Source: Solilutibacter tolerans
GTDB taxonomy: Bacteria > Pseudomonadota > Gammaproteobacteria > Xanthomonadales > Xanthomonadaceae
Reading direction: 5' to 3'
Length of the DNA: 64,000 nucleotides
Assembly: GCF_900155935.1 (NCBI RefSeq)
Contig: NZ_FTLW01000004.1
Coordinates: 248,001-312,000 of the forward strand
Shown here: positions 7,441 to 19,744 of the stretch, one piece after another
Numbering within the stretch: position 1 is the stretch's first letter
How the letters are laid out: the number at the start of each line of letters is the position of its first letter
The notes under the pieces: model-generated
Databases searched by the model: none
What the model was told of the DNA's origin: nothing
The model's input: the letters and a program-made list of their open reading frames with translations, nothing else
Position numbers and translations under genes: made by a program

Positions 7441-9063
7441 TCAGCGATTGCCGCCACCGCCTGCACCACGCGGACCGCGATTGCCGCCGCCCGGACGTGG
7501 GCCACGGTTGCCAGCAGGACGATTGCCGCCGGGACGCGAGCCGCCTGGACCGCCTGGGCGCGGGCCACGGTTCTGGCGCGGGGCCTGCCCGTAAGGGTTG
7601 TGGCTGCCGGGGTTGGCGTGGTCGGACGGGAAACTGGGCGCATTGCCCGGGTGCCCGTACGGATGCTTCGGCTTGGCCTGACCGCCTTGGCCACGTGGAC
7701 CATCGCCGCCCTGGCGGTAACCGCCACCGGCATTGCCGCGTGGGCCGTCGCCGCCTTGGCGATACCCACCGCCAGCACTGCCACCGCCCGGACCGCTACG
7801 ACGCGGCTTGTTGCCATAAGGTTTCTTGGGGCCGCGGCCATCGGCGTTGCGATGCCCGCTGGGGCCGGTATCCACACCCTCGGGCACGTACCAGGTGCGC
7901 ATCGCGGCCGGGTTGTCACCGCGTTGCTCACCCGGACGCATGCGCTGGCCGGGCTGGCGCTGCTGGCCCTTCACCTTCAGGCGCTTGTTGGCTTGGTTGG
8001 CGGCGGCTTCACCGCTGACGGTCAGGCCGCCGGACTTGCGCGGTCCGCCACGGCGGTTGCGGTCCTCGCGGACGTGGTCGAAGCGGCGCAACTCGCGGCC
8101 TTCATCGGCGGCGTTGTGGCCGTTGACGTAGCCACCCTGGGCGCGACGGTCATTGCCGAGGTGCACGGTGGACTTCGCCGCACGGCGCTGGCCGATCACC
8201 GGCAACAGGGTCAGCGCGGCCGGCACGCTGTCTTCCAGGCCCACGGCCTTGCGCATGGTTTCGACCTGCGCGTCGGGCAGTTCCTGCGATTGGCCGCGGA
8301 GCAGCGGCTGCGGCAGACTGACCTTGCCGTAGCGAATGCGCTTGAGGCGCGACACCTGGCAGCCCTGCGATTCCCACAAACGGCGCACTTCGCGGTTGCG
8401 GCCTTCGGTCAGGGTGACGCGGAACCAGTCGTGCCGGCTCTCATGCGGCATGTCGGTGCCCGACATCCGATCGATCTTGTCGAATTTGGCCGGGCCGTCT
8501 TCCAGTGCCACGCCGCGGCGTAGGCGGTCGACCAATTTGTCGCTGACCTCGTCTTCGCCTTCAGGTGCGCGCACACGGCAGATGTACTCGCGCTCGACCT
8601 CGTGCGAGGGATGCATCATCGCGTTGGCGAGTTCGCCATCGGTCGTCAGCAGCAACAGGCCACTGGTGTTGATGTCGAGGCGGCCGATCGAGATCCAGCG
8701 CGAGCCCTTCAGCACCGGCAGGCCATCAAAAATGGTCGGGCGGCCTTCGGGGTCTTCGCGGGTGGTCACTTCGCCTTCCGGCTTGTTGTAGATCAACACG
8801 CGCGGCGGCTCGGTGAGTGCGCTCGCGACAAAGCCGCGGCCATCCATCTCCACCTTGTCACCGGCCTTGATCGACATGCCGACTTTCGCCGGCTCGCCAT
8901 TGACGATGACCTTGCCGTCGGCGATGCGCTGCTCCAGCGCACGACGCGAGCCAAGGCCGGCCTGCGCCAGCACCTTGTGCAGGCGTTCTTCCAGTTTGCT
9001 GGTCGGAGCTTCGTCGCTGCCGCGCTTGAGGGAGAGGGGTTTGCGGGGTTCGTTATTGCTCAT
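7441..9063 (-). CDS. rluB: RluB-type 23S rRNA pseudouridine synthase with long Gly/Arg-rich tail
   Basis: RluB converts U2605 of 23S rRNA to pseudouridine. The 540-residue protein has an S4 RNA-binding domain (about 22-80), then the synthase domain with catalytic D130 in SIGRLDINTSGLLLL and the family sequence LTEGRNREVRRLWESQG. The enzyme core ends near residue 275. The remaining 265 residues are low-complexity, rich in Gly, Arg, Pro and Asn, with a GGGYRQGGDGPRG unit repeated. E. coli RluB has a shorter tail, so this is a long example of a known trend in the family. The gene overlaps scpB by one base (TGATG). Confidence 0.93.
   Translation of the reverse strand: MSNNEPRKPLSLKRGSDEAPTSKLEERLHKVLAQAGLGSRRALEQRIADGKVIVNGEPAKVGMSIKAGDKVEMDGRGFVASALTEPPRVLIYNKPEGEVTTREDPEGRPTIFDGLPVLKGSRWISIGRLDINTSGLLLLTTDGELANAMMHPSHEVEREYICRVRAPEGEDEVSDKLVDRLRRGVALEDGPAKFDKIDRMSGTDMPHESRHDWFRVTLTEGRNREVRRLWESQGCQVSRLKRIRYGKVSLPQPLLRGQSQELPDAQVETMRKAVGLEDSVPAALTLLPVIGQRRAAKSTVHLGNDRRAQGGYVNGHNAADEGRELRRFDHVREDRNRRGGPRKSGGLTVSGEAAANQANKRLKVKGQQRQPGQRMRPGEQRGDNPAAMRTWYVPEGVDTGPSGHRNADGRGPKKPYGNKPRRSGPGGGSAGGGYRQGGDGPRGNAGGGYRQGGDGPRGQGGQAKPKHPYGHPGNAPSFPSDHANPGSHNPYGQAPRQNRGPRPGGPGGSRPGGNRPAGNRGPRPGGGNRGPRGAGGGGNR
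7691..7773 (-). repeat. Imperfect 45-bp direct repeat inside the rluB tail
   Basis: Two copies (about 7691-7728 and 7736-7773) are 45 bp apart and encode GGGYRQGGDGPRG twice. The offset is 15 codons, so repeat-number change would keep the frame. It is a coding low-complexity repeat and not a mobile or CRISPR element. Confidence 0.8.
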
Positions 9064-9893
9064 CAGTGGCTCCTGACCTCGCCATCGGCGGCGATGTCTT
9101 CTTCGTTGTCTTGTTCAGTGTGGGATGCGGCATCAGAACCGGCATCGTCTTCGGGGTGTGCGTCGGCGGCATCGGCCTCGGCGTCGTGGTCTTGGGTGGG
9201 CGATGCGGCTTCGTCATCGCCGTGATCGGGGTCATTCGCGTCGGTATCGGAAGCGGCGTCGACATCCAGCGCGTTTTCGCCATCCGAAGCGACATCGACA
9301 TCCCCTTCCACCGGGGTATTCGCAGCGATCGGCGCGGCGTCGAAATCCAGCTGCGGGTCCAACTCGCCGAAGTCCTTCAGCTCCGACAGCGGCGGCAATT
9401 CGTCCAGGCGCTTCAGGCCAAAGTAGTCGAGGAAAGTCTTGGTGGTGCCCAGCAGTTCCGGGCGGCCGGGCACGTCGCGGTGGCCGACCGAGCGGATCCA
9501 GTCGCGTTCTTCCAGCGACTTGATGATGTTGCTGTTGGTCGCCACGCCGCGGATCTGCTCGATCTCGCCGCGGGTGATCGGCTGGCGGTAGGCGATCAGC
9601 GCCAGCGTTTCGAGTGTGGCGCGGGTGTACTTGGTGGTGCGCTCGGCCCACATGCGGGTGACCCACGGGTGGACATCGGCCTTGACCTGGTAACGCCAGC
9701 CGGAGGCGACTTCGACCAGCTCCACGCCGCGCTCGGCGCACTGCGCCTGCAACTCGGCCAATGCGTTCTGCAGGCTGCCGTCGGGCGCGGGCTCGTCCAG
9801 GGTGAAGAGGGCGGCGAGCTGGGCCACGGTCAGTGGCTGGCTGGCGGCGAGCAAGGCGCCTTCAACGATGCGGGTGACGAGGGTCTGGTCCAT
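9063..9893 (-). CDS. scpB: ScpB, condensin accessory subunit with acidic tail
   Basis: ScpB is a winged-helix (kite) subunit that binds the ScpA kleisin of the SMC complex in chromosome segregation. Residues 1-175 carry the ScpB fold, with the conserved TLETLALIAYRQPITRGEIEQIRGV and GRPELLGTTKTFLDYFGL regions. From about 185 to 276 the chain is a disordered Asp/Glu/Ala-rich tail. The start MDQTLVTRIVEGALLA is typical. It lies 26 bp after scpA and one base into rluB, so the three are one operon; the partner smc is encoded nearby on the other strand at 11866. Confidence 0.95.
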   Translation of the reverse strand: MDQTLVTRIVEGALLAASQPLTVAQLAALFTLDEPAPDGSLQNALAELQAQCAERGVELVEVASGWRYQVKADVHPWVTRMWAERTTKYTRATLETLALIAYRQPITRGEIEQIRGVATNSNIIKSLEERDWIRSVGHRDVPGRPELLGTTKTFLDYFGLKRLDELPPLSELKDFGELDPQLDFDAAPIAANTPVEGDVDVASDGENALDVDAASDTDANDPDHGDDEAASPTQDHDAEADAADAHPEDDAGSDAASHTEQDNEEDIAADGEVRSH

Positions 9894-9919
9894 GGGTTAC
9901 CTGTGGTTGCGTCGGCGGC

Positions 9920-10873
9920 TCAGGCCGCAGGCGTCGCGGGTGCTTCGGATGTATCGGTCGATGCGGCAATGCCATCGCCTTCGTCGAATTCGCTTTCAGG
10001 CAGTTCCGCCGGGGCGTCCCGCGTCGCGAGCGATTTCACGTAGATCGGTGCAAGTGGCGCTTCCTGGATGATCTCGACCAGTTGCTCCTTGGCCAGCGTC
10101 AAGAGGCCCAGGAAGGTGACGACGACCCCCAGCCGGCCTTCTTCGGCCGTGAATAGGCTCTCGAAGCGGTGGAAGGCGCCATCGTGCAGGCGGTCGAGCA
10201 ATTCGCCCATGCGCTGGCGGACCGATAGCGCATCGCGCTTGATCGCGTGCTGGGTGAACAACTCGGCGCGCTTGAGCACGTCGTGCAGGGCCAGCAACAT
10301 CTCGCGCATGTCCACCGCTGGCGGCTCGCGCAGGGTGCTGCGATCGGGCATGTACGCCGCGGCAGCCGCGGTGGTGTCGCGCTCCTGCCGGGGCAGGGTG
10401 TCCAGATCCTCGGCGGCCTGCTTGTAACGCTCGTATTCCTGCAGGCGGCGGACCAGGTCCGCGCGCGGGTCGTCTTCCAGCCCTTCCTCGTTGGGTGGGC
10501 GCGGCAACAACATGCGCGATTTGATCTCGGCCAGGATCGCGGCCATCACCAGGTATTCGGCGGCCAGCTCGAAACGCATCTCGTGCATGGCCTGGATGTA
10601 ATCGACGTACTGCTTGGTGATTTCCGCGACCGGGATATCCAGGATGTCGAGGTTCTGCCGGCGGATCAGGTACAGCAAGAGGTCCAGCGGGCCCTCGAAC
10701 GCCTCCAGGATCACTTCCAGCGCGTCCGGCGGGATGTAGAGATCCTTCGGGATCTCCAGCACCGGCTGGCCAAGCACGGTCGCCAGCGGCATCTCGTGCT
10801 GCTCGGGCGCACGCTGCTGGGGGTGAAGCGACATGGCGGGTGAGGTGGCCTCGGGGGCGCGGTCTTCGGTCAT
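9920..10873 (-). CDS. scpA: ScpA, kleisin subunit of the SMC complex
   Basis: ScpA bridges the SMC heads and recruits ScpB. The core begins at [37 protein letters not shown], the standard ScpA N-terminal motif (FEGPLDLLL), followed by [12 protein letters not shown] and a C-terminal winged helix with [16 protein letters not shown] used the ATG at 10873 (317 residues). In-frame ATGs at 10834 and 10792 and a GTG at 10903 are also possible; none has a clear ribosome site, so the first 40 residues are uncertain. It heads the scpA-scpB-rluB operon, divergent from yciI across 248 bp in which I recognise no other gene. Confidence 0.92.
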   Translation of the reverse strand: MTEDRAPEATSPAMSLHPQQRAPEQHEMPLATVLGQPVLEIPKDLYIPPDALEVILEAFEGPLDLLLYLIRRQNLDILDIPVAEITKQYVDYIQAMHEMRFELAAEYLVMAAILAEIKSRMLLPRPPNEEGLEDDPRADLVRRLQEYERYKQAAEDLDTLPRQERDTTAAAAAYMPDRSTLREPPAVDMREMLLALHDVLKRAELFTQHAIKRDALSVRQRMGELLDRLHDGAFHRFESLFTAEEGRLGVVVTFLGLLTLAKEQLVEIIQEAPLAPIYVKSLATRDAPAELPESEFDEGDGIAASTDTSEAPATPAA

Positions 10874-11121
10874 GGATGCGTCAATGGCCGGGCCGGGTGG
10901 CACGGCGGGGTTCGGGGCATCGATACAACATCAATATCCGATCCACGACCGTCTCGCCGTCGGGCGGGTCGCGCATGGAAATCGGAAGAAAGTGCAGGCG
11001 GCGTTGCTTGAAACCCAAGCAGGACGGGCCTTGCGTTGACCTTAGGGTAAGCGGAACGTGGGCGTCGTGTCCAGCGGGGCATTTAGAATGTTGGATTGTC
11101 CCGAACAAGGAATGCCGCCCG

Positions 11122-11421
11122 ATGTGGTACGTGATCGAAGGCTATGACGGCCCGAATGTGTTGCCCAGGCGCCTGGCTGCGCGCCCCGAGCACATCGCAC
11201 GGCTGGAGGCCTTGCGCGATGCAGGCCGTCTGCTCCTAGCCGGCCCGTGCCCGGCCATCGACGGTGAAGACCCGGGCCCCGCCGGTTTCAGCGGCAGCGT
11301 GGTGATCGCCGAATTCGACGCGCTCGAGGCCGCACGCGCCTGGGCCGATGCCGACCCGTATGTCGCCGCCGGCGTGTACGAGCGGGTAGAAGTGCGTCCG
11401 TTCCGCAAGGTATTGCCATGA
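11122..11421 (+). CDS. yciI: YciI family protein
   Basis: This 99-residue protein belongs to the YciI family, small ferredoxin-like-fold proteins related to muconolactone isomerase; a dehalogenase-like activity was proposed from structure, but the cellular role is unclear. Family features are the MWYVIEGYD start, [22 protein letters not shown] with its conserved histidine, and [23 protein letters not shown]. The ATG at 11122 follows a purine-rich AAGGAA. The gene overlaps bolA by four bases (ATGA), a common pairing in this group of bacteria. A TAGAAT hexamer at 11084-11089 could serve as its -10, with no good -35. Confidence 0.88.
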   Translation: MWYVIEGYDGPNVLPRRLAARPEHIARLEALRDAGRLLLAGPCPAIDGEDPGPAGFSGSVVIAEFDALEAARAWADADPYVAAGVYERVEVRPFRKVLP

Positions 11422-11723
11422 CACATACAGAAGCCGACATCCCGCGCCTCAACCCCGCGCGGATCGAACGCATGCGCGAGCTGCTGACCGATGCGTTCTG
11501 GCCGGTGGAGCTCGTCATTACCGATGACAGCCACAAGCATGCAGGTCATGGCGGTGGAGCGCAGGGCCATGGGCATTTCAGCGTCCGTATCGTCAGCGAC
11601 AAGTTCTCGGGGATGCTGCCGCTGGCTCGCCATCGCGCCATTTATGCCGCGCTGGGCCAGATGATGACCGACGATATCCATGCCCTTGCCATCGATGCCC
11701 GCGCGCCGGAAGGCTCAGCCTGA
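11418..11723 (+). CDS. bolA: BolA family protein
   Basis: BolA proteins act with monothiol glutaredoxins in iron-sulfur handling, and E. coli BolA also regulates morphology genes. The 101-residue product matches Bol[26 protein letters not shown], then a His/Gly-rich loop ([16 protein letters not shown]), then [21 protein letters not shown] and IHALAIDA at the end of the helix-turn region. The HRAIY segment is the BolA-type nucleic-acid-binding loop, which favours BolA over IbaG. It is translationally coupled to yciI and lies 142 bp upstream of smc. Confidence 0.9.
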   Translation: MTHTEADIPRLNPARIERMRELLTDAFWPVELVITDDSHKHAGHGGGAQGHGHFSVRIVSDKFSGMLPLARHRAIYAALGQMMTDDIHALAIDARAPEGSA

Positions 11724-11750
11724 ACCGATAGGGCGCGAGCCGCTTATACT
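11721..11750 (+). promoter_or_regulatory. Possible smc promoter
   Basis: A good -10 hexamer TATACT (11745-11750) lies about 115 bases upstream of smc, with a poor -35 (TGAACC, 11721-11726) at 18-bp spacing that touches the end of bolA. A GC-rich inverted repeat (CGCCC...GGGCG near 11831-11852) follows just before the smc start. Confidence 0.4.
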
Positions 11751-11865
11751 CGGCTGTGGAATTGCAAAACCCACTCCATCGCCATCAATAAAATCAACAA
11801 GTTGAAGGCATAAATCCAACCTCAATGACTCGCCCGCGGACTGCGTGGGCGGGTGCGAATCGTTC

Positions 11866-14800
11866 ATGCGCCTGTCCACGATCAAGCTTGCCGGTTTCAA
11901 ATCCTTCGTCGATCCGACCACGCTGCACCTGCCGACCAACATGACCGGCGTGGTGGGGCCGAACGGCTGCGGCAAATCCAACATCATCGACGCCGTGCGC
12001 TGGGTGATGGGCGAGTCCTCGGCCAGCCGCCTGCGCGGCGACAATGCGACCGACGTGATCTTCTCTGGCTCCAGCGCGCGCAAGCCGGTGTCGCAGGCGA
12101 CGGTGGAGCTCATCTTCGACAACAGCGATCACGCGGTGACCGGCGAATTCGCGGCGTTCAACGAGATCTCGGTCAAGCGCACGGTGGGCCGCGATGGTCA
12201 CAGCACCTACTACCTCAACGGGTCGAAGTGCCGCCGCAAGGACATCACGGATCTGTTTCTGGGCACCGGCCTGGGCCCGCGCAGCTATTCCATCATCGAG
12301 CAAGGGATGATCTCGCAGATCATCGAAGCGAAACCCGAAGAACTACGCGTGTATCTGGAAGAGGCCGCCGGCATCTCCAAGTACAAGGAGCGCCGCAAGG
12401 AAACCGAAAGCCGCATCCGCTCCACCCGAGAGAACCTGGACCGTTTGAATGATCTGCGCGAGGAAGTCGGCAAGCAGCTGACCCATCTTGCCCGCCAGGC
12501 GCGTCAGGCCGAGCAGTACACGGCCATCCAGGCCGAGCGCAAGGTGAAGGATGCCGAATGGAAGGCGCTGCAATACCGTGCGCTGGATGCCGACCTGCAG
12601 CAACATCGCCAAGCCTTGGCCGCCGATGAAACCAAGCTGGAGCAGTTGATTGCCGAGCAGCGCCAGGCCGAACGCGAGATCGAATCCGGCCGCGAGCGGC
12701 ATCAGGCGGCCGTCGATGGTCATGCCCAGGCGCAGGCCGAGGTGTATCGCGTCGGCGGCGTGATCGCGCGCCTGGAGCAGCAGATTCAACATCAACAAGA
12801 GATGTCAACGCGCCTGACCACTGCGCGCGCGGAAGCTGAAACGGCACTGGCCGAAGTCATCGCCCACATCGGCAGTGACGAGGCTGCGCTAACCAGCCTG
12901 CAGACCAACCTGCAGGACGCCGAACCCAAGCTTGCCGAGCTGCGCAGCGGCGATGACGCGCGCCAAGCCGAATTGAAGGAAGCCGAAACCGCACTCGCCG
13001 ATTGGCAGCAGCGTTGGGATGCCCTCAACAAGGATCAATCCGAAGCCGCGCGTGCGGGCGATGTCGAGCGCACCCGCGTCGACTACCTCGACCGCCAGAT
13101 GCTGGACGCCGAGCGCCGCCGCGAAAAACTGGCCGGCGAGCGCACCCAGCTGGATCTGGAAGCGTTGGCGGCCGCCTTCGCCGACATCGAACAGCGCCAT
13201 GACACCCAAAAAGCCGGCATCGACACGCTGACCGCTGATGTTGAGAGTCGCAAGCAAGCCGTGACCGCGCTGCAGGATGAACAGCGCCAGTTGGCCTCGC
13301 AGCTGGCCGATGCGCGCAAGTCCGCGCAGGACAAGCGTGGCCGCTTGAGTTCGCTGGAAACCCTGCAGAGCGCTGCACTCGGGCAGGAGCAAGGCGCGGC
13401 TGTTGCATGGTTGCGCCAACGTGGGCTGGATGAAGCGCCGCGCGTGGGCGAGAAGCTCAGCGTCGAAGGCGGCTGGGAAGCGGCGGTCGAAGGCGCGCTG
13501 GGCCAGATGATCGAAGGCGTGCTGGTCGAGGCGCCGGAAGCCTTGGTCGATGCGCTGGGCGAACTCGCCGATGGGCGTTTGAGCCTGGTTTCGCCTGAAG
13601 AGTCCGATGCAAGTTTTGCTGCCACTTCGCTGGCATCCAAGGTGCGTGGCCCATTGGCGATTCGTCGCATGCTGGCCAACCTGCACGTCGCCGAAACCTT
13701 GGCCGACGCGCGCACTTTGTTGCCGCAATTGGGCGATGGTGCTTCGGTCATTACCCGTGCAGGCGAGCGCCTGGGTGCAGGTTGGGTGCGCGTGCTGCGT
13801 TCCGGTGCTGCGAAACAGGGTGCGCTGCTGCGCGAGCGCGAGATCCAGTCGCTGCGCGGCGAGATCGAAGCCCTCCAGCTGCAGGAAAAATCGCTGGAGG
13901 AACAGATCGCGGGCCTGCGCCAACGCGCGCTGGAAGCCGAGCAGTCACGTGAGGAAGCGCAGCGCGGCCTGTATCAGGCGCATCGCAGCGTGTCGGAATT
14001 GGCCGGCCAGTTGCAGAGCCACAAGGGTCGCGTCGAGTCCGCGCGCGGGCGCCTTGCCAACATCGACAGCGAATTGGCGCAGATCACCCAGTTCAACGAA
14101 GACGGCAACGCACAGGCCCGCGAAGCGCGCGAAAAACTCGAGACCGCCATCGCCCGCATGGCCGAGCTGCAGGACGCGCGCCAGGTATTGGAAAATGAGC
14201 GTCGCACCTTGGCCGAAGCGCGTGACGCCGCGCGTGATCGTGCTCGCGAATCACGTGAAACCGCGCATGCCTTGGCGCTGACCGTGGAAACGCAGCGCAC
14301 GCAGGTGGTATCGCTGACGCAAGCGCTTTCGCGCATGGGCCAGCAGCGTGGCCAGCTGGATACGCGTCTGGGTGAATTGGCTGCGCAATTGACCGACGGC
14401 GATGATCCGGTCAAGGCATTGCAGGATGAACGCCAGTCCGCGCTCGATGAGCGCGTGCGCGTTGATCAGGCCTTGGCGTCCGCGCGCGCTGCCTTGGAAA
14501 GCATCGAAGGCGAATTGCGCGGTTTCGAGCAGACGCGTCAGGAGCGCGATGGCCAGTCATTGCAGCAGCGCGAGGCGATCAGCCAGCGCAAGTTGGACCA
14601 ACAGGCCGCGATGATCGCCGCGAATCGCCTTTCGACCGAAGTCGTCGAAGCCGGCTTCGTGCTGCAAGACGTCATCAACACCTTGGTCGAAGAAGCTGAA
14701 ACCAGCGTGTGGGAGAAAGCCGTCGCTGACTTCGACGCCAAATTGCGTCGCCTTGAGCCGGTCAACCTTGCCGCTATTGCCGAACACGCCGAAGCGGCGC

Positions 14801-15369
14801 AGCGCAAGGAATACCTTGACGCGCAGGACGCGGACCTCACCGCTGCCTTGGAAACACTCGAAGAAGCCATCAAGAAGATCGACCGCGAGACCCGCGGCCG
14901 CTTCAAGGACACCTTCGATCGCGTCAACACCGGCGTGCAAGAGCTTTATCCGCGCCTGTTCGGTGGTGGCCATGCCTATCTGGAGCTGACGGGCGAAGAC
15001 CTGCTCGACACCGGCGTCGCCATCATGGCGCGTCCGCCCGGCAAGCGCGTCGCCAATATCTCGTTGCTCTCGGGCGGTGAAAAGGCGATGACGGCCGTCG
15101 CGCTCGTGTTCGCCATCTTCCGCCTCAACCCCGCGCCGTTCTGCCTGCTGGACGAGGTGGATGCACCGCTGGACGAAGCCAATGTCGGTCGCTTCACCGC
15201 CATGGTGAAGGAGATGAGCGAAGCCGTGCAGTTCTTGTTCGTCACCCATAACAAAGCCACGATGGAAGCCGCCGAGCAGCTATCTGGCGTTACCATGCGG
15301 GAGCCGGGTGTGAGTCGCCTGGTTTCCGTGGATTTGGCGGAAGCCTCGCGCATGGTCGGCGCTGCATAA
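11866..15369 (+). CDS. smc: SMC, chromosome segregation ATPase
   Basis: SMC forms the ATP-driven ring that compacts and separates chromosomes with ScpA and ScpB. The 1167-residue chain has the N-terminal head with Walker A GPNGCGKSN (31-39) after KLAGFKSFVDPT, two long coiled-coil arms rich in Glu/Ala/Arg, a hinge around 510-650, then the C-terminal head with signature LLSGGEKAMTA (about 1067) and Walker B FCLLDEVDAPLDEANV (about 1090). I took the ATG at 11866 (MRLSTIKLAGFKS), since the seven upstream residues of the longer frame are not conserved. zipA follows after 18 bp. Confidence 0.97.
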   Translation: MRLSTIKLAGFKSFVDPTTLHLPTNMTGVVGPNGCGKSNIIDAVRWVMGESSASRLRGDNATDVIFSGSSARKPVSQATVELIFDNSDHAVTGEFAAFNEISVKRTVGRDGHSTYYLNGSKCRRKDITDLFLGTGLGPRSYSIIEQGMISQIIEAKPEELRVYLEEAAGISKYKERRKETESRIRSTRENLDRLNDLREEVGKQLTHLARQARQAEQYTAIQAERKVKDAEWKALQYRALDADLQQHRQALAADETKLEQLIAEQRQAEREIESGRERHQAAVDGHAQAQAEVYRVGGVIARLEQQIQHQQEMSTRLTTARAEAETALAEVIAHIGSDEAALTSLQTNLQDAEPKLAELRSGDDARQAELKEAETALADWQQRWDALNKDQSEAARAGDVERTRVDYLDRQMLDAERRREKLAGERTQLDLEALAAAFADIEQRHDTQKAGIDTLTADVESRKQAVTALQDEQRQLASQLADARKSAQDKRGRLSSLETLQSAALGQEQGAAVAWLRQRGLDEAPRVGEKLSVEGGWEAAVEGALGQMIEGVLVEAPEALVDALGELADGRLSLVSPEESDASFAATSLASKVRGPLAIRRMLANLHVAETLADARTLLPQLGDGASVITRAGERLGAGWVRVLRSGAAKQGALLREREIQSLRGEIEALQLQEKSLEEQIAGLRQRALEAEQSREEAQRGLYQAHRSVSELAGQLQSHKGRVESARGRLANIDSELAQITQFNEDGNAQAREAREKLETAIARMAELQDARQVLENERRTLAEARDAARDRARESRETAHALALTVETQRTQVVSLTQALSRMGQQRGQLDTRLGELAAQLTDGDDPVKALQDERQSALDERVRVDQALASARAALESIEGELRGFEQTRQERDGQSLQQREAISQRKLDQQAAMIAANRLSTEVVEAGFVLQDVINTLVEEAETSVWEKAVADFDAKLRRLEPVNLAAIAEHAEAAQRKEYLDAQDADLTAALETLEEAIKKIDRETRGRFKDTFDRVNTGVQELYPRLFGGGHAYLELTGEDLLDTGVAIMARPPGKRVANISLLSGGEKAMTAVALVFAIFRLNPAPFCLLDEVDAPLDEANVGRFTAMVKEMSEAVQFLFVTHNKATMEAAEQLSGVTMREPGVSRLVSVDLAEASRMVGAA

Positions 15370-15387
15370 GCCATACGGAAGAACAAC

Positions 15388-16107
15388 ATGTCCGAAACCA
15401 CGCTCATTCGCATCGGCATTCTCGTCGCCGGCATCATTTTGTTCGCGGCTATCCTCTGGTTCGGCAGGCCGAAGAAGCCGGGGCAGGGGCGGCGTGTGGA
15501 TGCGCGCGGTGAACGCATCGCGCCCACTTTGGGCGACGAGGTGCGTGCCGAGCTGGATGCCGATGGTGAAGAGCCGACGGATGTCGATCGCCAGGCAGAC
15601 TTGGGATTCGAAGCGCCGCCACAAGGGCAAGAGCTCGGCAAACGCGTCGATGAAAACTTCGACAAGATCGTGTCGTTGTTCGTCGCTGCGCGTGCTGGCC
15701 AGTTGTTGCGCGGGCCGGATATCGTCGTGGCGGCTGAGAAAGCCGGCCTGACCTATGGTCACATGGACGTGTTCCATCGCCTGATCGACCGCAAGCCCGA
15801 GGCCGGTCCGATCTTCAGCGTGGCCAACATCCTCAAGCCGGGCAGCTTCGATATGGCGAGCATCCAGTCACTGGAAACGCCGGCGATCGCCTTCTTCCTC
15901 ACCTTGCCCGCGCCTGTCAGTGCGCTGGAAGCGTGGGACACCATGCTGCCCACGGCGCAGCGCATGGCGGAGCTGCTTGATGGCGTGGTGCTGGATGAAG
16001 AGCGCAATGCGCTCGGCCGCCAGCGCATCGCCCATATCCGCGACGAGCTGCGTGCCTACGATCGCCAACGCGAAGCACCGCCGCTCACGCGGCCGGGACG
16101 TTGGTGA
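15388..16107 (+). CDS. zipA: ZipA, FtsZ-tethering division protein
   Basis: ZipA anchors the FtsZ ring to the inner membrane. The 239-residue protein has an N-terminal membrane anchor (about 7-26) followed at once by basic residues, a short charged linker, and a C-terminal ZipA domain (about 90-225) with KIVSLFVAARAGQLLRGPDIV, FHRLIDRKPEAGPIFSVANILKPGSF and FFLTLPAP. It is shorter than E. coli ZipA (about 330) because the linker is shorter, as is usual in this order. The smc-zipA-ligA gene order supports the call. Confidence 0.93.
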   Translation: MSETTLIRIGILVAGIILFAAILWFGRPKKPGQGRRVDARGERIAPTLGDEVRAELDADGEEPTDVDRQADLGFEAPPQGQELGKRVDENFDKIVSLFVAARAGQLLRGPDIVVAAEKAGLTYGHMDVFHRLIDRKPEAGPIFSVANILKPGSFDMASIQSLETPAIAFFLTLPAPVSALEAWDTMLPTAQRMAELLDGVVLDEERNALGRQRIAHIRDELRAYDRQREAPPLTRPGRW

Positions 16108-16150
16108 TCGCATCATCGTGTTTTGAATTCAAAGCCAGACGGGAGGCCGC

Positions 16151-16546
16151 ATGAAGCTTGAGAACGTCGTGGGATTGGTAGGTGGCATAAGTGCGCTGGC
16201 CGGTTGCTTCCTGCCGCTCGTCGCGAACGCGAGCGGTACTTTCCTTGTCGGTCAGGCGGATGGTTTGGCCTTCCTGCTCTACGTGCTGGCGGCGCTTGGC
16301 ATCATTGCGTCTTTGGCCGGGCTCGCTGGCAAGGCGCGCAAAGAAGAATACGTGCAGATCGTCGTGGGCCTCTTGGGCTTGATCGTCGGTTTCATCGTCT
16401 ATCACCAGGCCGATACGGTGATCGGGCAGGGAGGCCGCGCCGGCTGGGGTGCACAGCTGCTGTTCTGGGGTTTTGCGATGGTATTGCTCGAAGGTTTGTT
16501 CAATTTTCGCGATCATCGCAAACCAACGTTCGGCAACGCCGACTGA
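16151..16546 (+). CDS. Small four-span membrane protein of unknown function
   Basis: I do not recognise the family. The 131-residue product is hydrophobic with about four predicted membrane spans (roughly 7-27, 38-60, 68-86 and 100-118) and a short basic C-terminus (NFRDHRKPTFGNAD). A clear Shine-Dalgarno (GGGAGG) stands seven bases ahead of the ATG. It lies between zipA and ligA with gaps of 43 and 33 bp, in the same direction, so it is probably transcribed with them. No catalytic motif is visible. Confidence 0.85.
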   Translation: MKLENVVGLVGGISALAGCFLPLVANASGTFLVGQADGLAFLLYVLAALGIIASLAGLAGKARKEEYVQIVVGLLGLIVGFIVYHQADTVIGQGGRAGWGAQLLFWGFAMVLLEGLFNFRDHRKPTFGNAD

Positions 16547-19692
<3,146 letters not shown>

Positions 19693-19744
19693 ACAAAGCG
19701 AGCAGTTTCTCCAGACGTTCATCTGGCTGCGGTACATTCGCCAC

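Noticed and set aside
7691-7773. Short direct repeats that might suggest a CRISPR array
   Set aside because: Only two in-frame copies inside the rluB coding tail, with no unique spacers and no cas genes.
9066-10043. A 325-codon plus-strand frame opposite scpB
   Set aside because: Valine/glycine-rich artefact of the acidic ScpB tail read in reverse; scpB has full family conservation.
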